Source: Draconibacterium sp. (GTDB lineage Bacteria > Bacteroidota > Bacteroidia > Bacteroidales > Prolixibacteraceae). From it: a stretch of DNA of 64,000 nt. The notes under the pieces were generated by a model. That model worked only from the letters and a program-made list of their open reading frames with translations, was not told where the DNA came from and did no database searches. The position numbers and the translations under genes are program-made. Location: NCBI GenBank assembly GCA_016705335.1, contig JADIYN010000025.1, positions 7,647 through 71,646 of the forward strand, in the 5' to 3' direction. Numbering within the stretch: position 1 is the first letter of the stretch; the number at the start of each line of letters is the position of its first letter. Below, one piece after another: positions 52,130-62,227 of this stretch.

Positions 52130-55100
52130 TGATTCAACCCCTTTTTGAATCCGGGAGTCATAAACAGCACTTTTTGTGTGCCCATGTTTTGAAGAAAGCC
52201 GAAATTAATTGTATCCGAATCAGGCAACTTCAACAAATCCTCGGGGTGCGCAATGCGTAAAAAGTTTGAAACGTCAGCATCGCTTACAACTTTATCTTTT
52301 ACCCATTTCCCTGCACGGATAAGTGGAACACTCAACTGCTCAGGCAGCGGAGAAACATCACCCGTTCCGCGGTTGTGCTGCACCATTGTCCAACTACCGT
52401 CTTTTGGCATAATAACCGAACCACGGGCAGCGCAAACAAAAATGGGTTTGTTGGCTGTATCAACTGCTGCGCTGACATCAACCCTGTTGAGTTTCATTCG
52501 TTGCTGAGATCCTGCAACTTTAATCATGCAACTTAATGAACCTCCAATTGAATTATTCTGGGTTTTGAGCAAATCAACAAATTGATCAGCAGTAACATAT
52601 TTACCGATTGGTAATAGTTGAACATATCCCAGAATTGATTTGCTACTAACAATATTGTTTTCTCCACCTTCAGTAACATTTTCCAATTCAATGTCGGCAT
52701 CAAATGTAACTTCAGAAAAAGTAGCTGTACCAATTTTAACGGGTTTCTTAGGGGACTCTTTTATATTTCGAATATTATAATAACCTCTTACAATGCCGGG
52801 TTGAAAATCAAATTTATTATTTGGCGAAACATCAGGTTCAATAAAATTATATTTTCCATCGCTTCTCGATTCCCAACCGCTGTCGATTCTGGCAACATAA
52901 CCATTTGCCAATCTAAATAAAGTGATAGTTCGCACAACATCAGCACCACAACAATATAATTTACTTTTTACCTGCACTACTTCATAACTTGTACGACCTG
53001 TAAAAACATTAAAATAAGCCTGACTTGTTCCCACAAGTACATTTTTATTCTGCCATTCGCTTAACATGCTTGTGCCATATCCGCTTAATCCGATATTTTT
53101 TACCGGAACCGCCGGTCTCCCAACCAAATTGCTAACAGCATTTGCCAAAAATTCCTCATTATACATTGTCCACACATCTTCACCCAAAGTGCTTGCATTT
53201 GCCGGACTTCCATCTGCTTTATTTATATTTATAAGTTGAATTGTATATCCTTCAAAAATTGTATCCGAATCATTTAAATTGAATGAAGTTCCCGCAGTAA
53301 GTTCCAATTGTATTCCACCATTAATATAGTTTTCAAATACCGGACTGGTATTTATCATTGTTGGTTTTTGTGGCTGGCTTGATTTGTTGTCAAGTATTGT
53401 AATTGCCAACATGCCAAAAGGCAAATTGAAAATAGCAAAGGTTTTGCCATCTTCCTTATCCTTGTAGGTTTGAACCAAATATTTTGACATTGGGATTGGT
53501 GATAAGGGAACAGTTTTTTTGCTTAAATTACCAATCCTTGTTGCAAAACCATCGTTTTGATAATAATTATATCCAACCGGCGGATCTTGTTTTGCTGGAT
53601 TAGGATTGGTTAAATTGAAAACCGGTTCCCACGAAATCGCAGGAACAGTAAAAGCCTGTGCATTCATTCCGGTAATCACATCGAGCCCACTCACCTGAAT
53701 TGGAAAAACCGAAGCATTTGTTTCGCCTGTAATATCTATTTTATATTTGCGGGCAATTGTAGCCTGCAGAAAGTTATTCTGTTTTGCATACGAAACCCCC
53801 ATCTGGTTTGCTTTACTACTCACATCGACTAAAGAAAAATCTGTAAGGTTCAATCCTGCCAGCGGGTTTCGTGATGAAAGCATTGCCCCTGTTAAATTTG
53901 TATCCGATGCAATTGTGGCTGCACCCGTAACATTTGCCGTATCAGAAAAGCGGCTGAAAACATCCGGATTTACTCTTCCAAAATTTTGTGAATCGGCAGG
54001 TTCTGCTTCTGTTTCTTTTTCAATTTGAAGTTGTGTGGTTAAAGGTGCGAAATGAAAGGAAACACCAACTTTATGTGTATCTTCCTTGGGTTCCCATTTT
54101 ACAAGGCCAATCAGCCACATCCAAACCACGCTGCCCCTTTTCGGAATAGTTGAAACTGCTCCCACAACTGAAGTATTAATTTCAAACTGTCTTTGTAAAA
54201 TTCCAAGATTTGCAGCATAAGGGTCGGGGAGGGTTGGTAAATAAGAATATAAACCAAATCCAAGATACATTTGTCCGTGTGTCAGCGCTTTTAATTCGGG
54301 TGTTGTTTCTGCAAATAAAACCAGGCTGTTTGGCGGAGTTACTGTAAAAAGCGCATTGTGCATTGCCAAAGCATACGGTTTAACTTTTGGGATTTTATCG
54401 GCAGGGAATTTATTATCCCAAATCATGTTTTCATCAATTACAATCAGCAGGGTTTTAATTTTGCTGATAGCAATAATAAAGGCCGAGTTTTTTGTTTTTA
54501 CAGTAACCGCTTCGCCATTTACTTTTACAGGCCTGTCGGTTTTTATGTCCCAATCGTTTAACCCGAAAATCAATTCATCGCCTTTGGCAACAGTATTGAA
54601 AATAAGCAATGAGTCTTTGTTGAACTTACATTCAAAAGTAGTTCCGTAAACATTTTGTTCGTCTTTCCAACCTTCAAAATTTTGAAAGGCGCCACTTCCA
54701 TCGGTTTTTATATCGGTTATACTGATTCGTCCCGGTTCGCCAAGAATAAAAGGATTGGTAAATGCAATTGATTTGTTTTGAAGGTTGTTCCATTTTGCAT
54801 ACAGCCCTTTTTCGCCTTCAACAATTATAGCTCCGTTTCCATCGGCTTCATATGGATTGGCAATATCGAGTTTTGTTACCGAAAGCGCCCACCAACTGTT
54901 TTTTATTTTGCCGAACCCGATAAATTAAAAAAAGGTGATTTGCAATCATTGACAGCAAAATCGGTTTCATTGCAATGAATAGGAATTGCAACCCTTCCGA
55001 TAAAAGCATTGTAAACACAATTCTGTGCATTCTGATAAACAAAGTTGCTTTTTGCCCATAAACATTCCATTTTGAATTACCTAAAGCAACAATGGTTTTT

Positions 55101-55921
55101 ACGTTGTTTTTAAAGGTGAACTGAAAATTGGCAGGCAAATTAAAACTTGCATTTCTTGCATCAACTCCATACGGACTTGCTGGATCGTTGTCAAAAACAT
55201 CATTTTGTTCGAGGTTCAAATTGACAGTAATTTTTGTCGCATTACTCACAGTAACATGGTTGTTCAGCATGAAAGGGTCAACATCAAGTAAAATTGTTCC
55301 ACCTTTTACGCGAAGTCCGCAATAATATTCATCGGGTACATCCGCAGAAAAAACCTTTCCGTGAATCCAAACTGTTTCAGGAATAATATTATAAGTTTTT
55401 GTAAGTTCAACAGGTTTTGCGTTTGGTGTAAAAAACTTTGATTGGCTAAACTTTGCATCAAACATAATCACCGGCAAATTTTGCCCCTGCACATATAATG
55501 AAATCAATTTTTTAACAGTCACAAAATCAAACCAGGTTGGTTTTTTAAGTTTGTCAAAAACGGGACCTACAGTTTTTACACGTACACCGGCAGAAGCGGC
55601 AGTAATACTTCCTGTTATTTGTGTGGACCGGATTGGTACATTTCGGACAAAAACATTTGTTTCGCTCAGTTTATCTCCTTTTCAACAAGCTTGCCAATTC
55701 GCTGATTTTTTTAACCTGTTGCTTTCGATATTTGTTGAAAGAAACAAGTCGCTTTTCTCAAAAACAAATTCCTTGCTTTTTATTGTTGCCGGATCCTGGT
55801 TCAAAATGGCATTGGCAATGGCTGATTGTAACTTTTCAATTTCCTTTTCATCATCGGAGCCTGAAGAATGTAAATGTCCGGTAAGCATTGCTAATTGGGC
55901 GGTAATTTGACTAATTTCCAT
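52123..55921 (-). CDS. Giant hypothetical protein A (about 1266 residues), frameshifted
   Basis: First gene of the cluster. The start MEISQITAQLAMLTGHLHS is followed by an acidic helix (SGSDDEKEIEKLQSAIANAI). No signal peptide or domain that I recognise. Later parts are beta-rich: VTVKKLISLYVQGQNLPVIM, WIHGKVFSADVPDEYYCGLR, ITDIKTDGSGAFQNFEGW, LMHNALFTVTPPNSLVLFAE-like, KVGVSFHFAPLTTQLQ, VVWMWLIGLVKWEPK. Breaks lie near 55690, 55525, 55060, 54900 and 54610, the last 828 residues (54609-52123) being free of breaks. The end overlaps the gene for protein B. The AT-rich 394-base region upstream must hold the promoter. Confidence 0.7.
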
Positions 55922-56315
55922 AATGAGGTTTATTTAAGTATTTCTTAATAAAATCAAATAGAAGTTGATAAAAATCTTCTTTAACAATTTACGACTAAAA
56001 AGTATTTAATTCATAGTGTGTTGCATTTTTTTTAACAATTTTTAAATTTAAAAAATGTAATTGCAGAAACTGTCTGGTTTTTAAGTGTTTGAGCTTGTGA
56101 CTGTTTCAAAATAATTTAAATTATTATCGGCATGACTTAATTTCTAAGTTTCATCTGTCGGTTTAAGTTCATTACAGCAAAATTCCGCATACAGGTGTTT
56201 CATATTCCATTCATCTCCGCTTTTATCATATTCAATCCTTATTTTTTGTCATTCAACCATAAAAAATTTATTCTTCCCGGGTTTCAAATTACTTTTAAAT
56301 TAAAAAACTGAACCC
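55922..56315. other. Divergent AT-rich intergenic region above the giant-protein cluster
   Basis: 394 bases, very AT-rich. It should contain the promoter of the minus-strand cluster, but I see no exact TAnnTTTG match on that strand, nor an operator or small RNA. Confidence 0.5.
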
Positions 56316-56489
56316 ATGTTCTATTTTAATATGAAAGCCAAATGTGGAAATGAGTGTTTGAATGCGGCGATTGAAACGCTGAAATGGATATTTTGTTTTT
56401 TACCATTTATGTTTCACGGATTAATTAAAGCTGTGCAGTTGCTCGTTTCATTTGTAAACAACTTAAAACCAGTTGAAATATTTAATTAA
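56316..56489 (+). CDS. Small hypothetical protein (57 residues)
   Basis: An ORF opening MFYFNMKAKCGNECLNAAIE and ending LKPVEIFN. It has a hydrophobic centre (KWIFCFLPFMFHGLIKAVQL) that could be one membrane segment, and two cysteines. It sits alone between the giant cluster and the next membrane-protein gene, 78 bases away, in the same direction. No homology is recognised; the composition and a clear start and stop make it possible, not certain. Confidence 0.4.
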   Translation: MFYFNMKAKCGNECLNAAIETLKWIFCFLPFMFHGLIKAVQLLVSFVNNLKPVEIFN

Positions 56490-56567
56490 TCTATTAAATT
56501 TTTGTTTAACAGCTGATAATGGATTGCAGGAAAACCTGTAATTTGGCATCAATCAAAATTACCTTAA

Positions 56568-57020
56568 ATGAAACGACCTTTCGAAATTTATATCCTTGGC
56601 TTTTTAATGTTGTTCCTGTCAGTTGGAGCAATTTACGGTGGTGGCAGTTTAGTTGCTGCTCCCGACGGATCTTTGCTGAAAATGGAAGAATTATGGCTCG
56701 ACAAGTTACCATTTCCCGATTTTCTAGTTCCCGGGATTATACTCCTCCTCTTCCTCGGGATTTTCCCCCTGGTTGGATTGACTGGGCTCTTTTTCAGAAA
56801 AGAAAACCGGATGTTGAATTCAGTAAATATTTATAACGATAAATTCTGGGCTTGGACCTATTCTCTTTACACCGGAATTATTTCTGTTGTGTGGATTATT
56901 GTTCAGCAACTGTTAACTGCATATTTTATACTTCAACCTGTAATTGCCGGTGTGGGCTTGCTTGTTATAATTTTCACGCTGATGCCACGGGTTCAGAAAT
57001 ATTATGCAGTTAAACTATGA
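56568..57020 (+). CDS. Hypothetical integral membrane protein (150 residues)
   Basis: Four hydrophobic segments at about 7-30 (YILGFLMLFLSVGAIYGGGS), 52-75 (LVPGIILLLFLGIFPLVGLT), 98-117 (LYTGIISVVWIIVQQLL) and 120-138, with short polar links and a basic end (MPRVQKYYAVKL). Intact frame. No family is recognised. It precedes rsgA by 99 bases, with a separate promoter between, so they are probably not co-transcribed. Confidence 0.7.
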   Translation: MKRPFEIYILGFLMLFLSVGAIYGGGSLVAAPDGSLLKMEELWLDKLPFPDFLVPGIILLLFLGIFPLVGLTGLFFRKENRMLNSVNIYNDKFWAWTYSLYTGIISVVWIIVQQLLTAYFILQPVIAGVGLLVIIFTLMPRVQKYYAVKL

Positions 57021-57056
57021 AATTTGAGAATCAGAATCTAAATTGCTTATGTATAA

Positions 57057-57086
57057 TTTGAAAATGTTTACAGCATTTAGTTTTGT
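57057..57086 (+). promoter_or_regulatory. Promoter of rsgA
   Basis: TTTG at 57057-57060 and TAGTTTTGT at 57078-57086 (exact TAnnTTTGY) with a 17-base spacer, close to the usual 19-21. It ends 33 bases before the start codon, the best-formed promoter in the window. Confidence 0.55.
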
Positions 57087-57119
57087 AGTTAGTTATAAAT
57101 CAAAAGAAAAAAACAAAAA

Positions 57120-58185
57120 ATGAAACCAGAAGATTTTGGATATAACGATAATCTCGAAAAGTTTAGGGTTGAAAATAACCTAAAAGACTTTGAGATTGGA
57201 AGGGTTATATCGGAACATAAAGAGAGATATATTGTAAAAACCGAAAAGGGAGAAACGGAAGCAGAGATAACAGGGAATTTGCGGTTTTCGGCTGTTGGCC
57301 GTGAAGATTTTCCTGCAGTTGGCGATTGGGTTGCACTGATAAATTATGATCCTGATTTCTCAATCATTCATAAAATATTCCCCAGGTTTTCAATCATAAA
57401 ACGTCAGGCGATTGGCCAGACCGGTGAAGTGCAGATAATAGCAACAAACATTGATTTTGCGTTTCTTGTCCAGGCAGCTGACAGGGATTTTAATCTTAAC
57501 AGGTTTGAAAGATACCTCACCATATGTTACGCCTCGAAAGTAGAACCCATAATTGTGCTGACAAAAACCGATTTAATTAGCGTTCAAAAAGTTGCTGAAA
57601 TAGTTGATGCCATTCATCAGCGAATTAAAAATGTGCAGGTAATTGCGGTTAGCAACGAAACGCACGACGGTTACGAAGCGCTTAAAAACTGCATCGAAAA
57701 AGGAAAAACATATTGTATGCTGGGTTCATCGGGAGTTGGAAAATCAACATTGGTGAATAATCTTTCGGGCAGAGAAATCATGAGAACAGATGCAATAAGC
57801 GAGAGCACAAATAAAGGAAGGCATGTTACAAGTCACAGGGAAATTATTGTACTTGAAAATGGCGGAATTCTTGTTGATAATCCGGGGATGAGGGAAGTTG
57901 GAATTGCAGACTCATCCGGTGGCCTCGAAACCACTTTTGACCAAATTTCAGTTTTCTCCAAAATTGCAGGTTTAAAGATTGTAACCACACAAACGAAGTT
58001 GGATGCTCTGTACTCGAAGCCGTTGAGAACGGGAAATCGACAGAAATGCCTATGCAAACTACATGAAAATGGAAAAAGAAAAAGCGCATTTTGAGGCAAC
58101 TGTAGCCGAAAAGCGAACCCGCGACAAACATTTTGGTAAAATGATGAAAAACTATAAAAAGGACTTTGGAAAAAACAAATTCTAA
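57120..58185 (+). CDS. rsgA: Ribosome small subunit-dependent GTPase RsgA, frameshifted C-terminal part
   Basis: A circularly permuted GTPase that checks maturation of the 30S subunit. The OB-fold N-terminus includes GDWVAL and RFSIIKRQAIGQTGEVQIIA; the G domain has permuted order NKxD-like LTKTD, then the P-loop GSSGVGKSTLVNNL (residues about 201-214), the G2 region STNKGRHVTSHRE and G3 DNPGMRE. The C-terminal zinc site reads, after repair, CRFKDCNHTNEVGC. Breaks lie near 57945-57970 and 58040. Restored length about 354 residues, ending AHFEATVAEKRTRDKHFGKMM, then KNYKKDFGKNKF. Confidence 0.94.
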
Positions 58186-58233
58186 ACTCCTTTTAAAAAC
58201 AATTTTATACGCTTCACTTAACAATCAACAAAA

Positions 58234-58654
58234 ATGAAAACCAAAATTCTATTCCTGTCCTTGTTTATTACTTGCGCTGCCTTAAATCTTTTTGCCCCAA
58301 AGCGAAATTAACCGTGACTCAGTGCTGGTGGCGGCCCGCGAAATCATCAGCCAGACAACCTATTGCGGACTTGTTACTGTCGATTCAAACGGCCAGCCAC
58401 AGGTGCGCACAATGAATCCTTTTCCTGTTAAAGATGATTATGTAATATGGTTCGCTACTTCGCGAAGCAGCAGGAAAGCGGGCGAATTAAAAGCCAATCC
58501 GAAAGTGGCGGTTTACTTTGCCGATCACAACACGGCAAAAGGGTATGTAAATATCTCAGGAAAAGCAGAGGTAATCGACGATAAAGAACTGTTGCAGAAA
58601 ATGAAACGCGAATACTGGGAAGGCATTCCAAACTGGCAAAAGCCACATGTTTAA
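58234..58654 (+). CDS. Pyridoxamine 5'-phosphate oxidase-family protein, C-terminally truncated
   Basis: A flavin-binding split-barrel protein, with an export signal (MKTKILFLSLFITCAALNLFA) and then, after removing one C from the C4 run at about 58300, QSEINRDSVLVAARE. The core shows YCGLVTVDSNGQPQVRTMNP, YVIWFATSRSSRKAGEL and VAVYFADHNTAKGYVNISGK. After EYWEGIPNWQ the reading ends within four codons, at KPHV, while I remember relatives having about 30 more residues (a strand and FKAP-like end). The next gene begins at 58647, inside this one. The frame past here has stops, so the loss may be a deletion at about 58637. Confidence 0.78.
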
Positions 58655-59553
58655 CCTCATGATGCGTAACAGTTTTTTGTTGCGTGGGAAACTGAAAAAG
58701 GAAACTTTTGACATGAACACCTCCATCCATCAATTCAGGGAAGATTGTGAAAAAGGAGCTGCCCGTTATGCAAAAATACCGGAAGGAATTACAGTAAAAG
58801 AACAAAACATTAAAGGCATAAAATCGGAATGGCTGATTCCCGATGGAGCAAACAGCGAAAAGTAATAATGTATGTTCACGGTGGCGGTTATGTATCGGGT
58901 TCGTGCAGCGACCACCGCGGATTTGTATCGAAATTTGCCCGGTTTACAGGGGTAAGCAACCTTGTTTTTGAATATGGTTTAGCTCCCGAACAGCCTTTTC
59001 CCGCCGCCCTGGACGATTCTGTGATAGTTTACAACTGGCTGCTTTCATCGGATTACAAACCTGAAAATATTATTATCGCCGGAGAATCGGCTGGCGGTGG
59101 ATTATGTCTTGCAACACTGCTTGCTTTAAAGGAAAGCAAAATTCCGATGCCCGCCGCTGCAGTCGCCATTTCGCTGTGGACCGACCTCACCTGTGCCAGC
59201 GATTCGTACAAAACAAAAAACAGGTTTTCTCCGGCGCCGTTAAATTCGTGGTTTGTGTTCAGTAAACACTACTGCGGAGAAGCACTTGCAACAAATCCGT
59301 TTATTTCTCCGCTGTTTGGCGATTTGAAAGGACTTCCACCGCTTTTTATCAATTCTGGTGTCAACGATGAATTGTTTGATGATGGTGAAAAGTTCATTGC
59401 AAAAGCAAAAAATGCAGGTGTCGAAGTTACGTTTAGGCCCGGCGCCGGAATGGTGCATTGTTACCCGCTTCTTGCGCCAATGTTCCCGAAGCCACCGATG
59501 CCATGAACGAAATTGTGGCATTTGTAAGAAAACATTTACAATACACAGATTAA
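58647..59553 (+). CDS. Alpha/beta hydrolase, hormone-sensitive lipase (HSL) family, two frameshifts
   Basis: An esterase/lipase of the HSL group. The N-terminal cap starts MFNLMMRNSFLLRGKLKKET and NTSIHQFREDCEKGAARYAK; the oxyanion motif HGGG is in MYVHGGGYVSGS, the nucleophile motif is GESAGGG, the acid in SGVNDELFDDG, and the histidine in GMVHCYPL. Breaks lie near 58860 and 59488; after the second the end reads EATDAMNEIVAFVRKHLQ and stops at 59551-59553. Restored length about 302 residues. Where it begins is not certain, as the N-terminal part overlaps the end of the flavin-protein reading; a few residues may be lost. No export signal is evident. Confidence 0.83.
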
Positions 59554-59635
59554 CGATTTAAGATTAACGATTTATGATTAGCGATTTACCACTTAACAGT
59601 TTGACAATTTCTACAATTTGTAGTATGCCAGCACT
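59545..59635 (+). repeat. Phased ATTAACGATTTA repeats after the esterase gene
   Basis: Imperfect repeats of a 12-13-base unit: GATTAACGATTTAA, GATTAACGATTTATG, ATTAGCGATTTACC, followed by TTAACAGTTTGACAATTT. The same style as 7728-7792. Confidence 0.6.
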
Positions 59636-59861
59636 CTGTACACGGCAAACCGGTAACTCAATATTTTGAAATCCTGATCATTTAAAAGAATTATTTTTTA
59701 CATTTGGAGACAGTTACAATATTAAACCAAACAGCATGAACAAATTGTCCCATTCCAAATCACAAGATTCACAAAAAAGCGGTATTAATCAGGAAATAAA
59801 ATACATTAGTATCGAACATACCCGCAATTTTGGGTATACAAATGTTAGCATTAATTTTAAA
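59554..59861. other. Intergenic region with repeats
   Basis: 308 bases between the esterase stop and the MORN-repeat remnant. It begins with the repeats at 59545-59635. A reading from 59736 adds about 40 unrelated residues before a normal signal peptide, so I do not use it. Confidence 0.45.
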
Positions 59862-60582
59862 ATGAAACAACTAAACCATAAATACTTGATAATATGCCTT
59901 TCCGTTTTCTTACTTATAAGCATTTTCAGTCATGGACAAGCTCAAAGACACTCTATGACTTCAACAAAAATTGGAAACAAGTAACGACAGGTGAAAAGTA
60001 TAAATATCAATGGATTTTAGATAACGACATTTAACTCATTAGACATTGATGAAAATTTTTATAAAAATGGACGTCTTCAAATGAAAAATCTTAAGTCACC
60101 AAATAAAAAATAAGGACAGGAAAATTTATCAGTTACAAAAAAGATGGAAGGCAAAAAGAATCTGCATTATATCAATATGACTTAATTAACGACACAATAA
60201 AAATATACTTATTAAACAAATATGAGGAATTGAAAATGACTGACTCTCTTGAAATTAAATATGTCGAATATTATAAATGGAAAAATTTTGTTTCTGGAAT
60301 GGTTATAAATAAAAAGGCATGAGGATTATGGATATATTTAAATAGAAATAGAAAGAATTAGTTAAATTCAGATTTGAAAAAGATGAGAAGAATGGGCATT
60401 CAGTAATTTACTATAATTCTGATGATAAGGTAAACAAGTCAGATTATGGTAAAATATGGCAAACGGGATACTATAAAAACGGAAAGCTTAATGGATTGTG
60501 GACATTTTATGAACCTGATAAAACCATATATTTAATGATAATATATAAAAATGGAAAAAGAATTGAAGAAATAGAATATTAA
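59862..60582 (+). pseudogene. Broken YwqK/MORN-repeat protein
   Basis: A signal peptide (MKQLNHKYLIICLSVFLLIS, then GQAQ) opens the gene. After it come pieces in different frames: GKFISYKKDGRQKESALYQY (about 60120-60180), YYKWKNFVSGMVINKKA, and SVIYYNSDDKVNKSDYGKIW with QTGYYKNGKLNGLWTFYEPD at 60420-60510, ending in KNGKRIEEIEY. The repeated YKNGK and G-x-W-x-FYE lines are the MORN-variant repeats of YwqK-type proteins. At least four frame breaks or stops in 720 bases, not all at homopolymers, favour real decay over error. Confidence 0.6.
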
Positions 60583-61073
60583 AAAACTAATGCTAATAAA
60601 TAGGAATAAAATAGTCGGCCAACGATCCAGTGATTATTCTATTGAACTACAATCCGGTTTATTTTGCAGGATTTTTTCTATGATATTACGACGGTTTTAG
60701 TTTGTTCTTTTTTAAAATTTAGTACAAGGAGTTATTGAATTTCTTTCGAACGAAATAAGAATACAAAAACAAAATTTCCTTGTTATATATTTTAAATGTT
60801 TGAGATAGGAAGATTGAAATTATTGAATGATGAATAATTTTTTAAAAGAATAAATGGATCTTTTAGAGTGCTTTTATCAACTATCCCAAAGTGATTTAGT
60901 TCAAAATCAACTACACGGCAAATTTGCAGCGGTGGTTTTCGGAGTGCATCTTTCCGCTCTGTTTAGTCAAAGGCGGGATTGAAAGAAAATCACTCCTGCA
61001 ATTAGCTTCCTGCATCAACCACAACACCTCCAACCTTTTCCTCTTCCCATCTTTTAAATTCCAATTTAACATG
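60583..61073. other. Intergenic region before the B12 operon leader
   Basis: 491 bases without a convincing gene. The first part is AT-rich; from about 60900 GC rises and GCAAATTTGC (60919-60928) is a 10-base palindrome. I find no tRNA or terminator. Confidence 0.5.
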
Positions 61074-61082
61074 TACCTTTGC
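61074..61082 (+). promoter_or_regulatory. -7 promoter element of the btuFCD operon
   Basis: TACCTTTGC fits TAnnTTTGY exactly, about 20 bases before the conserved part of the cobalamin riboswitch. Confidence 0.55.
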
Positions 61083-61097
61083 CGCTGCTGGTTGCGA

Positions 61098-61248
61098 TTT
61101 GTGTCGCTAAAAAGGGAATCCGGTGAAAAACCGGGACTGTGCCCGCAGCTGTAAGTCTGTATAATGTTTGTTACTCACGCCACTGTCTCGCCTCAGGCGA
61201 GATGGGAAGGCAACAAATGAAGGACGAGTCAGAAAACCTGCCAGCAAA
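61098..61248 (+). ncRNA. Cobalamin (B12) riboswitch
   Basis: Carries the conserved core in order: GGGAATCCGGTGAAAAACC with CGGGACTGTGCCCGCAGCTGT as the classic AdoCbl line (61114-61152), the GCCACTG B12-box segment at 61179-61185, and the closing GAGTCAGAAAACCTGCC (61226-61242). A peripheral stem CTCGCC-TCA-GGCGAG is at 61187-61201. With B12 bound it is expected to shut off the downstream B12 importer. The gene starts 143 bases later, room for an expression platform; a T-rich stretch (61246-61252) may take part. Confidence 0.93.
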
Positions 61249-61390
61249 ATTTTTTGATGAACGAACTTCGGGAATAAAGTTTTGGGAATCACTCAACTGA
61301 TTTCTGCATTTTTTTCCGGTAAAAATTTTATTAAATGTGGTTTATTTCGTTTAATAGTAATACACTTTGCAGTTTGCCTGTTTCCGGAGA

Positions 61391-62220
61391 ATGGTAAAAT
61401 TACTATTCCTTTTCCCTTTTCCTTTTAACTTTTCCTTTTCCCTTTTCCCTTTCCCAGGTTTTTCACAACCCGCAAAACGTGTTATTTCGCTGGCGCCTTC
61501 CATTACCGAAAATATTTATTTGCTTGGCGCTCAGGATAAATTAGTAGGCTGCACAAGTTATTGCACCCCGGCTGTGAACAACGGCAAAGAACAGGTTGGT
61601 TCAACAATTGATATCAATATCGAGAAAATCCTGATGTTAAAACCCGATTTGGTACTGGCCATGACACTCACAAAACCACAGGACCTTGCAACAATGAAAA
61701 AGCTGGGATTGAAAGTAGAATTGTTTCAGACACCCGGAACTTCGATGAAATTTGCGCCCAGATTGTTGATATTGCAAAACTGCTCGGCGTGGAAAACAAA
61801 GCCGGCGAAATTGTTATGGAATCAAAACAAAAGGTTGACAGCCTGAAAAATACGCTGGACAAAAATCGTGAAAAACAAAAAATTTTCTTTCAGTTGGGCG
61901 CCAATCCAATTTTCACGGTTCTCGAAAATACGTTTATGAACGACTTTATTTTGTTATGTAACGGCGAAAACATTGCAAACGGATTGACAAAAGGATCGCT
62001 AACACGCGAAAGTGTTTTGATGAAAAATCCCGATGTGATAATTGTTGCAACAATGGGTGGTTTTGGTATTGAGGAGCAAAAAATATGGAAAAGTTACTCG
62101 GGTTTAAAAGCAGCCAAAAACAACAAGGTTTTTCTGATTGATTCAGAAACTTCGTGCAGTCCAACTCCGGCGAGCTTTGTAAAGGCATTTACTGATGTTG
62201 TGAAATTTGTTAATCAATAA
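61391..62220 (+). CDS. btuF: Cobalamin ABC transporter substrate-binding protein BtuF, one frameshift
   Basis: A periplasmic class III binding protein that delivers B12 to BtuCD. The signal peptide is unusual, MVKLLFLFPFPFNFSFSLFP, coded by a CT-rich TTTCC/TTTTCC microsatellite. The mature part has RVISLAPSITENIYLLGAQD, LVGCTSYC, IEKILMLKPDLVLA, then GANPIFTVLENTF, ESVLMKNPDVIIVAT and AAKNNKVFLID. The frame breaks near 61755, in FDEICAQIVD; restored length about 276 residues. The upstream in-frame TTG at 61367 is not needed. The next gene starts 7 bases after the stop. Confidence 0.88.
61409..61458 (+). repeat. CT-rich microsatellite inside the btuF signal peptide
   Basis: Repeats of CTTTTCC, CCTTTTC and CCCTTTCC units, on average six bases long, in which two-codon steps give Phe-Pro/Phe-Ser pairs. 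Slippage by one unit keeps frame; slippage by a base would break it. Confidence 0.7.
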
Positions 62221-62227
62221 AAAGGCA

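Noticed and set aside
60924..61154. A 76-residue plus-strand frame just before the btu operon
   Set aside because: It crosses the promoter and the conserved core of the cobalamin riboswitch, has no family features and begins with TTG.
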